NCBI GenBank assembly: GCA_002254975.1
Contig: NJEB01000022.1
Location: forward strand, 1 to 10,014
DNA length: 10,014 nt
Direction of reading: 5' to 3'
Source: Candidatus Hecatellales archaeon ex4484_218
GTDB lineage: Archaea > Thermoproteota > Bathyarchaeia > Hecatellales > Hecatellaceae
Positions 1 through 6,695 of this stretch are shown here, piece by piece. The notes under the pieces were generated by a model that did not search any database, was not told where the DNA came from, and saw only the letters and a list, made by a program, of their open reading frames with translations. Position 1 is the stretch's first letter. Each line of letters begins with the position of its first letter. Both the position numbers and the translations under genes were made by a program.

Positions 1-45
1 CCCCTCGAAAAATTTTCATGGATAAAGCTTCAAAAATTAAACTAA
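1..45 (+). CDS. 3' end of an upstream gene (partial, hypothetical)
   Basis: Frame 1 is open from the first base and ends at TAA 43-45, encoding PLEKFSWIKLQKLN. The stop lies 14 bases before the next start, and a GGTGG ribosome-binding motif (50-54) sits between, which suits an operon tail. The ending resembles that of the 53-residue protein at 1177-1338 (KKLSWIKKVE), sharing SWIK with a similar stop position. That protein also sits just before another gene, so the two could be paralogues. Only 14 codons are visible, so a chance open frame cannot be excluded and no function is offered. Confidence 0.3.
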   Translation, partial: PLEKFSWIKLQKLN

Positions 46-59
46 TGTTGGTGGTTTAA

Positions 60-794
60 ATGTTTTCTCAATATGCTGCATTAGTAAAAAATCTTAGAGG
101 AGTTGTTTTTGCATATTTTGAAAAAGAAAATGTTGAGGAAACTCTTAGCTGGTTAACTAAAAAATTTAAATATAGAAATCTTGGAGTTCCACCAACAATT
201 TACAGTAAAGCTGAAAAATATTTTGAGGGTAAAATGAATGGGAAACCTTTTGTTAAACTTGAATATCCAGTTTATAGTCTTAAAAATCTTGTAAAACTTA
301 TCGGTGAAAACTTTAAAATCGAATATGAAGTTACGGAAACTGTTATTCTAGCTTCAACCTATGTAAGCCCCATTATGGTTATGGGTTGGGAAGCCTTTAA
401 AAAACTGGAAAAAATCTGTGTAAGCAGGGTTGATTCAACCGTAAGCTTAAACGATTTTGGTTGGAAACTGCATTTTAGAATTGTTGATTATACTGTTCTA
501 GATTTTTATGGTTGGAGTGTAAACCATTCAAAACAGTTATGGAGTCAAAAATTAAATTTAAAAAAATTTTTGGAGGAAAGAAAAAACAAAATTGAAAAAG
601 ATAAAAAACGTTATTGGCGTCTTCAAAAAGGTGAAGAAAAACCTTTTCCCCTAATTCTTTACATAGATTTAGCTCAACTAATAGCTCAAAAATTGGAGAA
701 TAAAAATTTTAGGGAAAAATTTTTAGGTCTTCCAGTTGAAGAAGTTTCAGCTGGATTGGCTATTGAAGCTACAATATTTTTGGTTAGGTCTTAG
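60..794 (+). CDS. hypothetical protein, 244 residues
   Basis: I do not recognise this protein family. The frame begins at ATG 60, six bases after a GGTGG motif, and has codon use like its neighbours, so it is very likely a real gene. It has no signal peptide, no clear membrane segment and no nucleotide-binding motif. The centre is aromatic-rich with regular alternating hydrophobics (about residues 85-155), suggesting a beta-rich soluble domain. It is followed by a lysine- and glutamate-rich, probably helical stretch (about 165-190) and a small hydrophobic C-terminus. Its stop (792-794) overlaps by a few bases the restored stop of the convergent V4R gene at 791-793, a tightly packed tail-to-tail arrangement. 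It may be co-transcribed with the partial gene at 1-45. Confidence 0.75.
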   Translation: MFSQYAALVKNLRGVVFAYFEKENVEETLSWLTKKFKYRNLGVPPTIYSKAEKYFEGKMNGKPFVKLEYPVYSLKNLVKLIGENFKIEYEVTETVILASTYVSPIMVMGWEAFKKLEKICVSRVDSTVSLNDFGWKLHFRIVDYTVLDFYGWSVNHSKQLWSQKLNLKKFLEERKNKIEKDKKRYWRLQKGEEKPFPLILYIDLAQLIAQKLENKNFREKFLGLPVEEVSAGLAIEATIFLVRS

Positions 795-865
795 ATTAAT
801 TTTTTACGGAAAATAATAAATTCACAGTATTTGCTTTCTAAACCTGCACATTTTGTTTCTTTTCC
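791..865 (-). pseudogene. detached C-terminal V4R signature in the alternate frame
   Basis: Read on the minus strand from 865, shifted by one base from the preceding V4R frame, the sequence gives GKETKCAGLESKYCEFII and then FRKKLI and a stop. This matches the characteristic end of V4R domains: an E-x-K-C motif, seven residues, then C-E/R-F with a following hydrophobic. Both conserved cysteines (C-x7-C) are intact. The shift falls in the GGGGGAAAA tract at 860-868. The stop at 791-793 would make the intact gene overlap the convergent 244-residue gene. Family likeness is from memory; a profile search of the joined frames would settle it. Confidence 0.55.
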
Positions 866-1175
866 CCCAACCACTATAGGTTAAAAATTTACATGCAAGT
901 TTTATTTTTTCCTCAGAAGTTTTACCATTAAAATTTTTCTCTAAACATTTCCAAAAATTTAATCCTAACCTTTTACCTATATCGTAAGCTAAAACTTTGT
1001 AATTTTCCCCCACAATTTTTTCCAACTCACTTTGAAACAAAGTTAAAATATCTTCCCCAAGAAAAGCAATTCTTCCTGAGGAAAACTCTATTTTACCTTT
1101 TTCAGGATTAAACTTGACCAGTTGAAGTATTTTTAAGGTGTTAAAAAAATTTTTAAAAGCTGATTTTGCCTCCAT
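822..1175 (-). CDS. V4R-domain (4-vinyl reductase-like) protein, internally deleted and frameshifted
   Basis: The first 100 or so residues look like the front of an archaeal V4R/hydrocarbon-binding protein. They hold an FSSGRIAFLGEDILTLF segment, then a VGENYKVLAYDIGKRLG helix of the type that precedes the V4R core, and a later LTYSGWGK motif. The printed frame then ends in RNKMCRFRKQIL, which has no V4R character. The missing C-terminal signature reappears in another frame at 791-865 (separate entry). V4R proteins usually have about 40-50 residues between GWGK and that signature, so I infer an internal deletion plus frame change. ATG 1175 follows AAGGTGG and lies one base after the stop of the small upstream gene, so the two are translationally coupled. 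V4R domains bind small lipophilic or signalling ligands; this copy is probably non-functional. Confidence 0.6.
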   Translation of the reverse strand: MEAKSAFKNFFNTLKILQLVKFNPEKGKIEFSSGRIAFLGEDILTLFQSELEKIVGENYKVLAYDIGKRLGLNFWKCLEKNFNGKTSEEKIKLACKFLTYSGWGKRNKMCRFRKQIL

Positions 1176-1176
1176 A

Positions 1177-1338
1177 TTATTCCACCTTTTTTATCCATGA
1201 CAATTTTTTGTTTTTCAAAATTTTTTCCACCAATTCATCCGGTAACTCTGTAGGTTCATTAGCTTTAATGGTGTAAATTTGACCTTTCCAAACCAGCATA
1301 AAACTTATTTCACTTACAATTTTTATTCTAACCACCAC
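1177..1338 (-). CDS. small hypothetical protein, 53 residues
   Basis: A short minus-strand frame with tandem GTG starts (1338 or 1335) runs to TAA 1177-1179. It begins VVRIKIVSEISFMLVWKG and ends KKLSWIKKVE. A GAGG motif lies 11 bases upstream of the first GTG. The stop is separated by a single base from the ATG of the V4R gene, a spacing typical of coupled genes and good support that it is translated. The predicted fold is a short beta-hairpin (the VRIKIVSE and MLVWKGQIYTIKA segments) followed by an amphipathic helix (LPDELVEKILKNKKL). I do not recognise a family. It lacks zinc-finger cysteines and membrane segments. The Elp3 gene diverges from it. Confidence 0.5.
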   Translation of the reverse strand: MVVRIKIVSEISFMLVWKGQIYTIKANEPTELPDELVEKILKNKKLSWIKKVE

Positions 1339-1396
1339 CTAGCTTAATTCCTCAACAATCATTAAGAAAAATAAAGTTTATTTCAAAAATGAAATT

Positions 1397-1415
1397 CCTT
1401 AAATTAAGGTTTTTT
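1397..1415. promoter_or_regulatory. short palindrome plus T-run in a divergent intergenic region
   Basis: CCTTAA-A-TTAAGG (1397-1409) is a perfect 6-bp inverted repeat around one base, followed by six T. It lies in the 111-base region between the divergently starting 53-residue gene (minus) and elp3 (plus). An operator or promoter element serving either gene is possible. The hairpin plus T-run also looks terminator-like, but no gene ends here on the plus strand. The A+T richness makes a chance palindrome plausible. Confidence 0.25.
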
Positions 1416-1449
1416 ATCCTATGCTTAATGGAAAAAAATTTGGGGATTC

Positions 1450-2916
1450 ATGATGTTAAAAACTGTTTCCAGTAGGATTGCTGAAAAACTTTTAAGTCAA
1501 CCTTATCCAACTAAAAAAAATCTTGACAAGATTAAGGTCGAGGTTTGTAGAGAGTTTAAAGTTTCTTTACCAAAAAACTCTGAGATTCTAAAATTTTTGG
1601 AACCTAAGGAAAGAGAAAAATTTCTTGAAGTTTTAAGATTAAAACCTGTTAGAACTATAAGTGGGGTTACCATTGTAACAGTTATGGTAAAACCTCATCC
1701 ATGTCCCCATGGAAGATGTATTTATTGTCCTGGAGGTCCTCAAAAAGGAACACCCTCAGCCTATACAGGTCATGAGCCAGCATGTATGCGTGGTATTCAA
1801 AACAATTATGACCCATATTTGCAGGTTAAAAGCCGGTTGAACCAGCTTATGGAGATTGGACATGAAGTTGATAAAGTTGAACTTATAATCTTGGGTGGAA
1901 ATTTCACCTATTTACCGGAAGATTACCAAGAAAATTTTGTTAAAAATTGTTTAGACGCAATCAACGATGTTAGGGCTAATAACCTTGAAGAAGCAAAAAT
2001 TTTGGCTGAAACTGCTAAGATTAGAAATTCTGGGATTACAGTTGAAACCAGACCTGACCTATGTAAAGAAAAACAGGTTAATCATCTTTTAAATTTAGGT
2101 GTTATAAGAATAGAGCTGGGTGTTCAAACAATTTATGATGAAATTTACAAAATCATTGAAAGAGGACATACTGTGAAGGATGTGGTTGAAGCTTTTAGAA
2201 TTTCTAAGGATGCAGGGTTTGAGGTTTTAGCCCATTTTATGCCTGGACTTCCAGGTTCAAATTTTGAAAAAGACTTAGAAATGTTTAAAATAGTTTTTTC
2301 AGATGAAAGGTTTAAGCCTGACTGTATTAAGATTTATCCTACTCTTGTTCTTGAAGGAACAAAATTGTATGATTTGTGGAAAAAGGGTGAATATAAGCCT
2401 TATTCTGATGAGGAGGCTATAAGGCTTATTGCTGAGGTTAAAAAAATTTTGCCTAGATGGGTTAGAATTCAAAGAGTTCAAAGAGATATTCCAGCTAATT
2501 TAATTGTTGCAGGAGTAAGAAAAAGTAATCTTAGAGAATTAGTTCTTAAAAAACTTGAGGAAGAAGGTTTAAAATGTCCATGTATTAGATGTAGGGAGGT
2601 TGGCCATATAAAACTTAAGAAAGGTTTAGTTCCAAACCCTGAAAATATAAAACTAAAAATTGAAAAATATAAGGCTTCGGAAGGTGAGGAGATTTTTCTT
2701 TCTTATGAGGATGTTAAACAAGATATTTTGGTTGGATTGTTAAGGTTAAGATATCCTTCAGAAAAAGTTTTTAGACCTGAAATAGGGGAGACAAGGTCAA
2801 TGATTGTTAGAGTTTTACATGTTTATGGTCCAGTTGTTCCTGTTGGTATCAAGGATGAAGATGGATGGCAACATCAAGGTTATGGTGGTTCTTATTTTAT
2901 CAGCTTTAGGTGTTAA
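1450..2916 (+). CDS. elp3: Elp3-family tRNA uridine(34) 5-carboxymethylaminomethyl-type modification enzyme, C-terminus broken
   Basis: Archaeal Elp3 acts alone to make the carboxymethyl group on wobble uridine 34 of tRNAs, using acetyl-CoA and radical SAM chemistry. A helical N-terminal domain (about 1-75) is followed by the radical SAM core. The iron-sulfur cysteines are C85, C90 and C93 in the Elp3-type C-x4-C-x2-C motif ending CPGG. Typical Elp3 strings follow (GHEPACMR, LGGNFTYLP, ETRPDLC, LGVQT, HFMPGLPGS), then the KPDCIKIYPTLVL-type region, a four-cysteine zinc-site area (CPCIRCREVGH), and the start of the acetyltransferase domain (HVYGPVVPVG, WQHQGYG). The frame then leaves the family with GSYFISFRC and stops. 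Elp3 is normally longer by roughly 50 residues; the missing tail lies in another frame at 2888-2980. ATG 1450 or ATG 1453 could start; GGGG at 1442-1445 favours 1453 by spacing. The radical SAM half looks intact; the acetyl-CoA-binding half is not. Confidence 0.93.
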   Translation: MMLKTVSSRIAEKLLSQPYPTKKNLDKIKVEVCREFKVSLPKNSEILKFLEPKEREKFLEVLRLKPVRTISGVTIVTVMVKPHPCPHGRCIYCPGGPQKGTPSAYTGHEPACMRGIQNNYDPYLQVKSRLNQLMEIGHEVDKVELIILGGNFTYLPEDYQENFVKNCLDAINDVRANNLEEAKILAETAKIRNSGITVETRPDLCKEKQVNHLLNLGVIRIELGVQTIYDEIYKIIERGHTVKDVVEAFRISKDAGFEVLAHFMPGLPGSNFEKDLEMFKIVFSDERFKPDCIKIYPTLVLEGTKLYDLWKKGEYKPYSDEEAIRLIAEVKKILPRWVRIQRVQRDIPANLIVAGVRKSNLRELVLKKLEEEGLKCPCIRCREVGHIKLKKGLVPNPENIKLKIEKYKASEGEEIFLSYEDVKQDILVGLLRLRYPSEKVFRPEIGETRSMIVRVLHVYGPVVPVGIKDEDGWQHQGYGGSYFISFRC

Positions 2917-2980
2917 AAGCTATTATGCTAAACATGGTTATAGAAAAGATGGGTTGTATGTTTCAAAATGGTTAAAATAA
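2888..2980 (+). pseudogene. elp3: detached C-terminal tail of Elp3 in the +1 frame
   Basis: From 2888 the +1 frame encodes VLILSALGVKSYYAKHGY and then RKDGLYVSKWLK before TAA 2978-2980. This matches the end of the Elp3 acetyltransferase domain: the strand after the acetyl-CoA loop, the G-V-x-x-Y-Y motif, and the family's GY-x-x-D-G-x-Y-x-S-K terminus. The main frame enters this region directly after WQHQGYG, so the helix that normally follows the acetyl-CoA loop (about 18-19 residues in Elp3 proteins I know) is absent from both frames. A loss of 3n-1 bases explains both the missing helix and the frame change. Confidence 0.75.
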
Positions 2981-2983
2981 ACT

Positions 2984-3212
2984 TTAAAGGATTTTTATAA
3001 GGTCTTCCCATAAAGGCTGAACTTTTTCAAATTCTTCTTTTGTATAACAAATTATGTCAAAACCTATACTTTTGGGTGCTAATCTAAACTTTAGTGGTAA
3101 TGTGTTTAACAACAACTTCAAGAATACCTCTAGCAATATTTAAACTTCTTTCAGCCTATAATTTTCCTATTTCGGTTAAAGGTCTTCTTAAACCAGCATT
3201 GTTTATCCAATG
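2984..3212 (-). pseudogene. decayed remnant of a minus-strand protein gene
   Basis: No long frame survives, but two adjoining frames read like protein. The upstream piece gives INNAGLRRPLTEIGKL, an in-frame TAG, then AERSLNIARGILEVVVKH. After a one-base shift the reading continues LPLKFRLAPKSIGFDIICYTKEEFEK and then VQPLWEDLIKIL to a stop at 2984-2986. The second part, with GFDIICYTKEEFEK, recalls the end of minimal nucleotidyltransferase (MNT) proteins, where D-hydrophobic-Y-T-x-E-E-F-E is common. The N-terminal GS..RG-D..D active site is not present. I infer an inactivated gene. The first piece may belong to a different gene. It converges tail to tail with the Elp3 tail, three bases apart. 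Confidence 0.4.
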
Positions 3213-3406
3213 TTAAAGTTAAATTTCACATAAAAACTTATCAATAAAAGTAATTGTTCTCAACTTTAAAGTTTATTGTTACTAGTCAATGTTTAGAGTT
3301 AATGTTCCCTTGTAATGCTTACAATTTAAAACTTTATCTTTAAAGACTTTTAACCTTAATATGTAGCTAAAAGTAGGCTAACACAACTTTTAGGTTGGGT
3401 TAAGGG
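3213..3406. other. non-coding A+T-rich region upstream of gatD
   Basis: I see no credible reading frame, RNA or clear terminator here. Two loosely similar stretches occur: CAATGTTAAAGTTAA near 3208-3222 and CAATGTTTAGAGTTAA near 3287-3302, about 80 bases apart. They may be degenerate copies or chance in such A+T-rich DNA. The gatD promoter should lie in the last 80 bases, but no single TATA/BRE pair stands out. Confidence 0.3.
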
Positions 3407-4726
3407 GTGAATGGTCTTCAAGGCTATAAAGGTTTAGCCTTAGAAATTTTAAGTAAGGCTAACGTAAAAATCGGAGATAATATCCGAATTTTAAGGGATG
3501 GGGATGTTTTTGAAGGTATATTGATGCCTAGAATTGAGCTTGGAGACCCAAATCATATTGTAATTAAACTTTCAAATGGGTACAATATTGGTGTAAAAGT
3601 AACAGCTCAAACAAAAATTGAAAAAGTTGAGAGTAAACTTACACCTAAAGAATCTATGATTGAGTTTAAGGTTGAGGAAAAAGAAAATCTTCCAACAGTT
3701 TTTATTCTTGGAACAGGTGGAACTATTGCAAGTAAGGTTGAATATAGAACTGGTGCAGTTTACCCTTCTCTTTCAACCGAGGACCTTTATAGGGCTGTTC
3801 CTGAACTTTCAAGTCTAGCTAAGATTAAAACAAAAGTTCTTTTTAGTATTTTTAGTGAAAATCTTACACCTAAACATTGGAGTGAAATAGCAAAATCCAT
3901 CGCAAAAATAATTGATGAGGAAAAGGTTGATGGTGTTGTGGTTGCTCATGGAACAGATACAATGGGTTATACTGCAGCAGCCTTAAGTTTTGCATTTCAA
4001 AATTTACCTGTTCCAATTGTTCTTGTTGGTTCTCAAAGGTCTTCTGACCGTCCAAGTTCTGATGCTGCTTTAAACCTTATAGGGGCTGTTAGAACCGCAG
4101 CCTATGCACCTTTTGCTGAGGTTGTTGTGGCTATGCATGAATGGGTTGCTGATGAATCTATTGTTTTACATAGGGGAACAAAGGTAAGAAAATGCCATAC
4201 AAGTCGTAGAGATGCCTTCCAATCGGTTAATGCTCAACCTTTAGCCAGAATAGTTGAGGATAAAATAATCATGTTAACTGATGAATATAGAAGAAGAAAT
4301 AATAAAGAAAAAATTATTTTAAAACCGGATTTTAATGAGAAGGTTGCACTAATAAAGTTTTATCCAGGTTTAAACCCGGAAATTATTGATTGGTTTGTTG
4401 AGAAAAAATTTTTGGGTATTGTTTTTGAGGGAACAGGTTTAGGTCATGTGGGTAGAAATTGTTTTGATTCAATTAAAAAAGCTGTTGATTCTGGTTTAGT
4501 TGTTGCTATGACTTCCCAATGTATTTGGGGAAGTGTAAGGATGACTGTTTATGATACTGGAAGAGACCTACTAAGTTTAGGTGTTATTCCCTTAGAGGAT
4601 ATGCTTCCTGAAACAGCCTTAGTTAAAATGATGTGGGCTTTTGGTCAAACTTTAACCCCTGAAAAAGTTAAACAAATAATGTTAACAAATCTTGCTGGAG
4701 AATTTTCTGGAAGAATTCCATTATAA
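3407..4726 (+). CDS. gatD: Glu-tRNA(Gln) amidotransferase subunit D (GatD)
   Basis: GatD is the asparaginase-like subunit of archaeal GatDE. It releases ammonia from glutamine or asparagine, which GatE uses to turn Glu-tRNA(Gln) into Gln-tRNA(Gln) in the cytoplasm. The N-terminal 75 residues form the GatD-specific beta-barrel (VKIGDNIRILRDGDVFEGILMP). The asparaginase domain follows. The catalytic set seen in asparaginases is complete: T106 in GTGGTIAS, T183 and D184 in HGTDTM, and K259 in RGTKVRK. The C-terminal IPLEDMLPETALVKMMWAFG segment is family-typical. At 439 residues the length is normal. The start is GTG 3407, giving the usual short lead before the barrel; an internal ATG lies out of frame. 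No gatE is in this window, although the two must act together. The next gene follows on the same strand after about 20 bases, suggesting co-transcription. Confidence 0.95.
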   Translation: MNGLQGYKGLALEILSKANVKIGDNIRILRDGDVFEGILMPRIELGDPNHIVIKLSNGYNIGVKVTAQTKIEKVESKLTPKESMIEFKVEEKENLPTVFILGTGGTIASKVEYRTGAVYPSLSTEDLYRAVPELSSLAKIKTKVLFSIFSENLTPKHWSEIAKSIAKIIDEEKVDGVVVAHGTDTMGYTAAALSFAFQNLPVPIVLVGSQRSSDRPSSDAALNLIGAVRTAAYAPFAEVVVAMHEWVADESIVLHRGTKVRKCHTSRRDAFQSVNAQPLARIVEDKIIMLTDEYRRRNNKEKIILKPDFNEKVALIKFYPGLNPEIIDWFVEKKFLGIVFEGTGLGHVGRNCFDSIKKAVDSGLVVAMTSQCIWGSVRMTVYDTGRDLLSLGVIPLEDMLPETALVKMMWAFGQTLTPEKVKQIMLTNLAGEFSGRIPL

Positions 4727-4732
4727 CTTTTT

Positions 4733-4740
4733 GGGGAGGG
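4733..4740 (+). promoter_or_regulatory. strong ribosome-binding site that points to an upstream GTPase start
   Basis: GGGGAGGG, a near-ideal Shine-Dalgarno sequence, lies seven bases before codon 4748. That is exactly where sequence similarity places the first residue of the GTPase. It is more than 100 bases from the first in-frame ATG (4850), which has no comparable motif. Confidence 0.6.
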
Positions 4741-4747
4741 ATAAAAA

Positions 4748-5911
4748 TTTCCAACAAATCTACCCCCTCCATGTAAAGCTCAATATAATAAGGTTTTACA
4801 GTCAAGAACACCTCAAGAAAAACTAGAAAATCTTCAAAAATTTTATTCGATGATTCCTAAACATAAACATACCCAAAAACTTTGTGTTCAGATTAAAAGA
4901 CAGATTGCAACTCTTAAAACTCAAATTGAGGAGGAGAAAAAACGTAGAAAAACTGGGAGAAATCTATGGTTTATTGAAAAACATGGAGCAGCCCAACTTA
5001 TTTTAGCTGGGTTTACTAAGTCAGGGAAAAGTAGCATAATTTCAAGGACCACAAATGCAAAGCCAACAATTTCAGATTATCCTTTTACAACGGTTGAACC
5101 AGTTGCAGGAATGCTTCCCTACCAAGATATAGCTTTTCAACTGGTTGAAGCTCCAAGTTTTCAACCAACCTTAGAAAATTCAACTTGGAATCTTAAAGTT
5201 TTAAGTTTAATTAGGAATGCTGATGGGTTAATTTTGACTTTAAATTTGCAGGAAGACCCATGTTGGCAATTTAACTTTGTAAGAAAAATTTTGGAAAACT
5301 CAAAAATTCTTGTTGAAAAACCTAAAGCAAGAGTTGTGGTTGAAAGAAAAAATGTTGGTTTAGGAATTCAGGTTTTAGGTAGGCTTTTAGATGGGACATA
5401 TGAAGATGTTAAACAGTTGCTTAACAGCTATAAAATCTATAATGCAACTGTAAAAATTTATGGTGAAGCAACCTTAGATGATGTGGAGGATGCTATTTTT
5501 GAAGGGGTAGTTTATAAGCCAACCCTAATTTTAGCCAATAAAATTGACCTTAAAAATTCTAATGAAAAATTAGAAAACTTAAAAAGAATGGTTGAAGGGA
5601 AAATTAGAATTCTTCCAGTTTCATGTAAAACTGGTGAGGGACTGGAAAAATTAGGTTTTGAAATTTTTTCTTTATTAGATATTTTAAGGGTTTATACTAA
5701 ACATCCAGCTAAAAAAGAACCTAGCACAGAACCTATAATTCTAAAAAATGGTGCAACTGTTTTGGATGTTGCAAAAGAAATTCATAGTAGTCTTTACAAA
5801 AAATTTGGATATGCAAAAATTTGGGGTCCATCAGCCAAATATGAAGGTGAAAAGGTTGGGGGAGACCATATGTTAATGGATGGGGATATTGTAGAAATTC
5901 ATTCTAAATAA
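4748..5911 (+). CDS. TGS-domain GTPase of the DRG/Rbg (Obg-related) family
   Basis: Cytoplasmic GTPases of this family are thought to act on ribosomes and translation. The first ATG is 4850, but the same frame is open from 4745 and encodes a family-like N-terminus: PTNLPPPCKAQYNK, then VLQSRTPQEKLENLQKFYS running straight into MIPKHKHTQK. I therefore place the start at 4748, where the codon is TTT rather than ATG. Counting from ATG 4850: a charged, probably coiled helix at 11-35; P-loop GFTKSGKS at 54-61; switch region FTTVEP at 79-84; base-specificity motif NKID at 230-233; SCKTGEGL at about 258-265; and a C-terminal TGS domain at about 280-352 (ATVLDVAKEIH, DGDIVEIHSK). The usual DxxG of G3 is replaced by EAPS, which I recall as normal in this archaeal subfamily, so hydrolysis may differ. 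It lies between gatD and the TIM-barrel gene, 14 bases before the latter. Confidence 0.88.
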   Translation, partial: FPTNLPPPCKAQYNKVLQSRTPQEKLENLQKFYSMIPKHKHTQKLCVQIKRQIATLKTQIEEEKKRRKTGRNLWFIEKHGAAQLILAGFTKSGKSSIISRTTNAKPTISDYPFTTVEPVAGMLPYQDIAFQLVEAPSFQPTLENSTWNLKVLSLIRNADGLILTLNLQEDPCWQFNFVRKILENSKILVEKPKARVVVERKNVGLGIQVLGRLLDGTYEDVKQLLNSYKIYNATVKIYGEATLDDVEDAIFEGVVYKPTLILANKIDLKNSNEKLENLKRMVEGKIRILPVSCKTGEGLEKLGFEIFSLLDILRVYTKHPAKKEPSTEPIILKNGATVLDVAKEIHSSLYKKFGYAKIWGPSAKYEGEKVGGDHMLMDGDIVEIHSK

Positions 5912-5925
5912 TGGTTGGTTGAAAA

Positions 5926-6675
5926 ATGAAACCTGCAATATCAACTTTAATAATTTACAGAAATAAGGAGAAAAAACTTCAAAAGTTGGTGGAAAACAAT
6001 CCTAAAATTCAAAATTGGGAAATAGTTGATGAAGGTTTTCATGAGTTAAATGGGAAAACAATAAAGCAACTAAAAAATTTAGCTTCAATAAATGGGTTAA
6101 ATTTTGCTGTTCATGCACCTTTTTCCAGCATTAATCTTGCTGAAGCAAACCAGATTTTACGTGAAAAATTTGTTTGGTTTATGAAAAAATCTTTAAAAAA
6201 AGCCTACAAACTTGAAGCTAAGGTTTGGATTGTTCATCCTGGAAGATTAACACCCTTTACTTATTTTTTCCCTGAAAAAGCATGGGAAGCTCAAACAAGC
6301 TCCCTTAACATACTTGCAAAAGAAGCAAATTTAACCGGAATAAACCTTGTTGTTGAAAATATGATTGGAGATTTTACACTTTTTAAAAATGTAAAGGATG
6401 GCTTAAAAATTTTGGAAAATTCTGAAAATGTTGGGCATGCAAACATAACCAAAAATTTAGATAATTTTCTTCGTAAAATCTCAAAAATCCAACATATCCA
6501 TGTTCATGATAATAATGGATTTGAGGATGAACATTTACCTGCTGGGGAAGGAACAGTAAACTGGAAGAAACTTCAAAAATGGTTTAAAACCACAAACTAT
6601 AATGGTTGGGTTGTTGCTGAAAATTATAGGTTAAACCATTCATTAAAAACCTTAAAATTTTTAGGTTTAATCTAA
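5926..6675 (+). CDS. sugar phosphate isomerase/epimerase-like TIM-barrel protein (xylose isomerase-like, AP endonuclease family 2)
   Basis: This family forms metal-dependent TIM barrels, including sugar isomerases and endonuclease IV; the substrate of this archaeal branch is unknown to me. Conserved strand-end residues are visible: H63 in VHAPF, H104 in IVHPG, E144 in VVENMIGD, H171 in GHAN, the cluster at 190-195 (HIHVHD), EHLPAGEG at 202-209, and E232 in VVAENY. In relatives GHAN is preceded by a strand reading roughly L-G-L-T-L-D-hydrophobic, with the Asp a metal ligand. Here NSEN joins VGHAN directly, so that strand and Asp are missing without a frame change (junction near 6427-6432). The protein may thus be metal-defective. 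The start is ATG 5926, after a GGTTGG motif and 14 bases past the GTPase gene. The radical SAM gene starts about 20 bases downstream. Confidence 0.82.
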   Translation: MKPAISTLIIYRNKEKKLQKLVENNPKIQNWEIVDEGFHELNGKTIKQLKNLASINGLNFAVHAPFSSINLAEANQILREKFVWFMKKSLKKAYKLEAKVWIVHPGRLTPFTYFFPEKAWEAQTSSLNILAKEANLTGINLVVENMIGDFTLFKNVKDGLKILENSENVGHANITKNLDNFLRKISKIQHIHVHDNNGFEDEHLPAGEGTVNWKKLQKWFKTTNYNGWVVAENYRLNHSLKTLKFLGLI

Positions 6676-6695
6676 ATTTAGGGTGGAAATGTTTC

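Noticed and set aside
2299..2481. Antisense open frames opposite elp3, and likewise at 3870-4055 (gatD), 7780-7983 (ogg), 8973-9335 (DUF2284 gene) and 9749-9964 (right-end gene).
   Set aside because: Each lies wholly within a strongly supported gene on the other strand, lacks a ribosome-binding site and has low-complexity sequence.
2880..2920. Programmed ribosomal frameshift in elp3.
   Set aside because: There is no slippery heptamer, and joining the frames still leaves about 18 family residues missing.
3208..3302. Two CAATGTT...GTTAA stretches as a mobile-element or CRISPR repeat.
   Set aside because: Only two imperfect copies in A+T-rich DNA, with no flanking terminal repeats or transposase.
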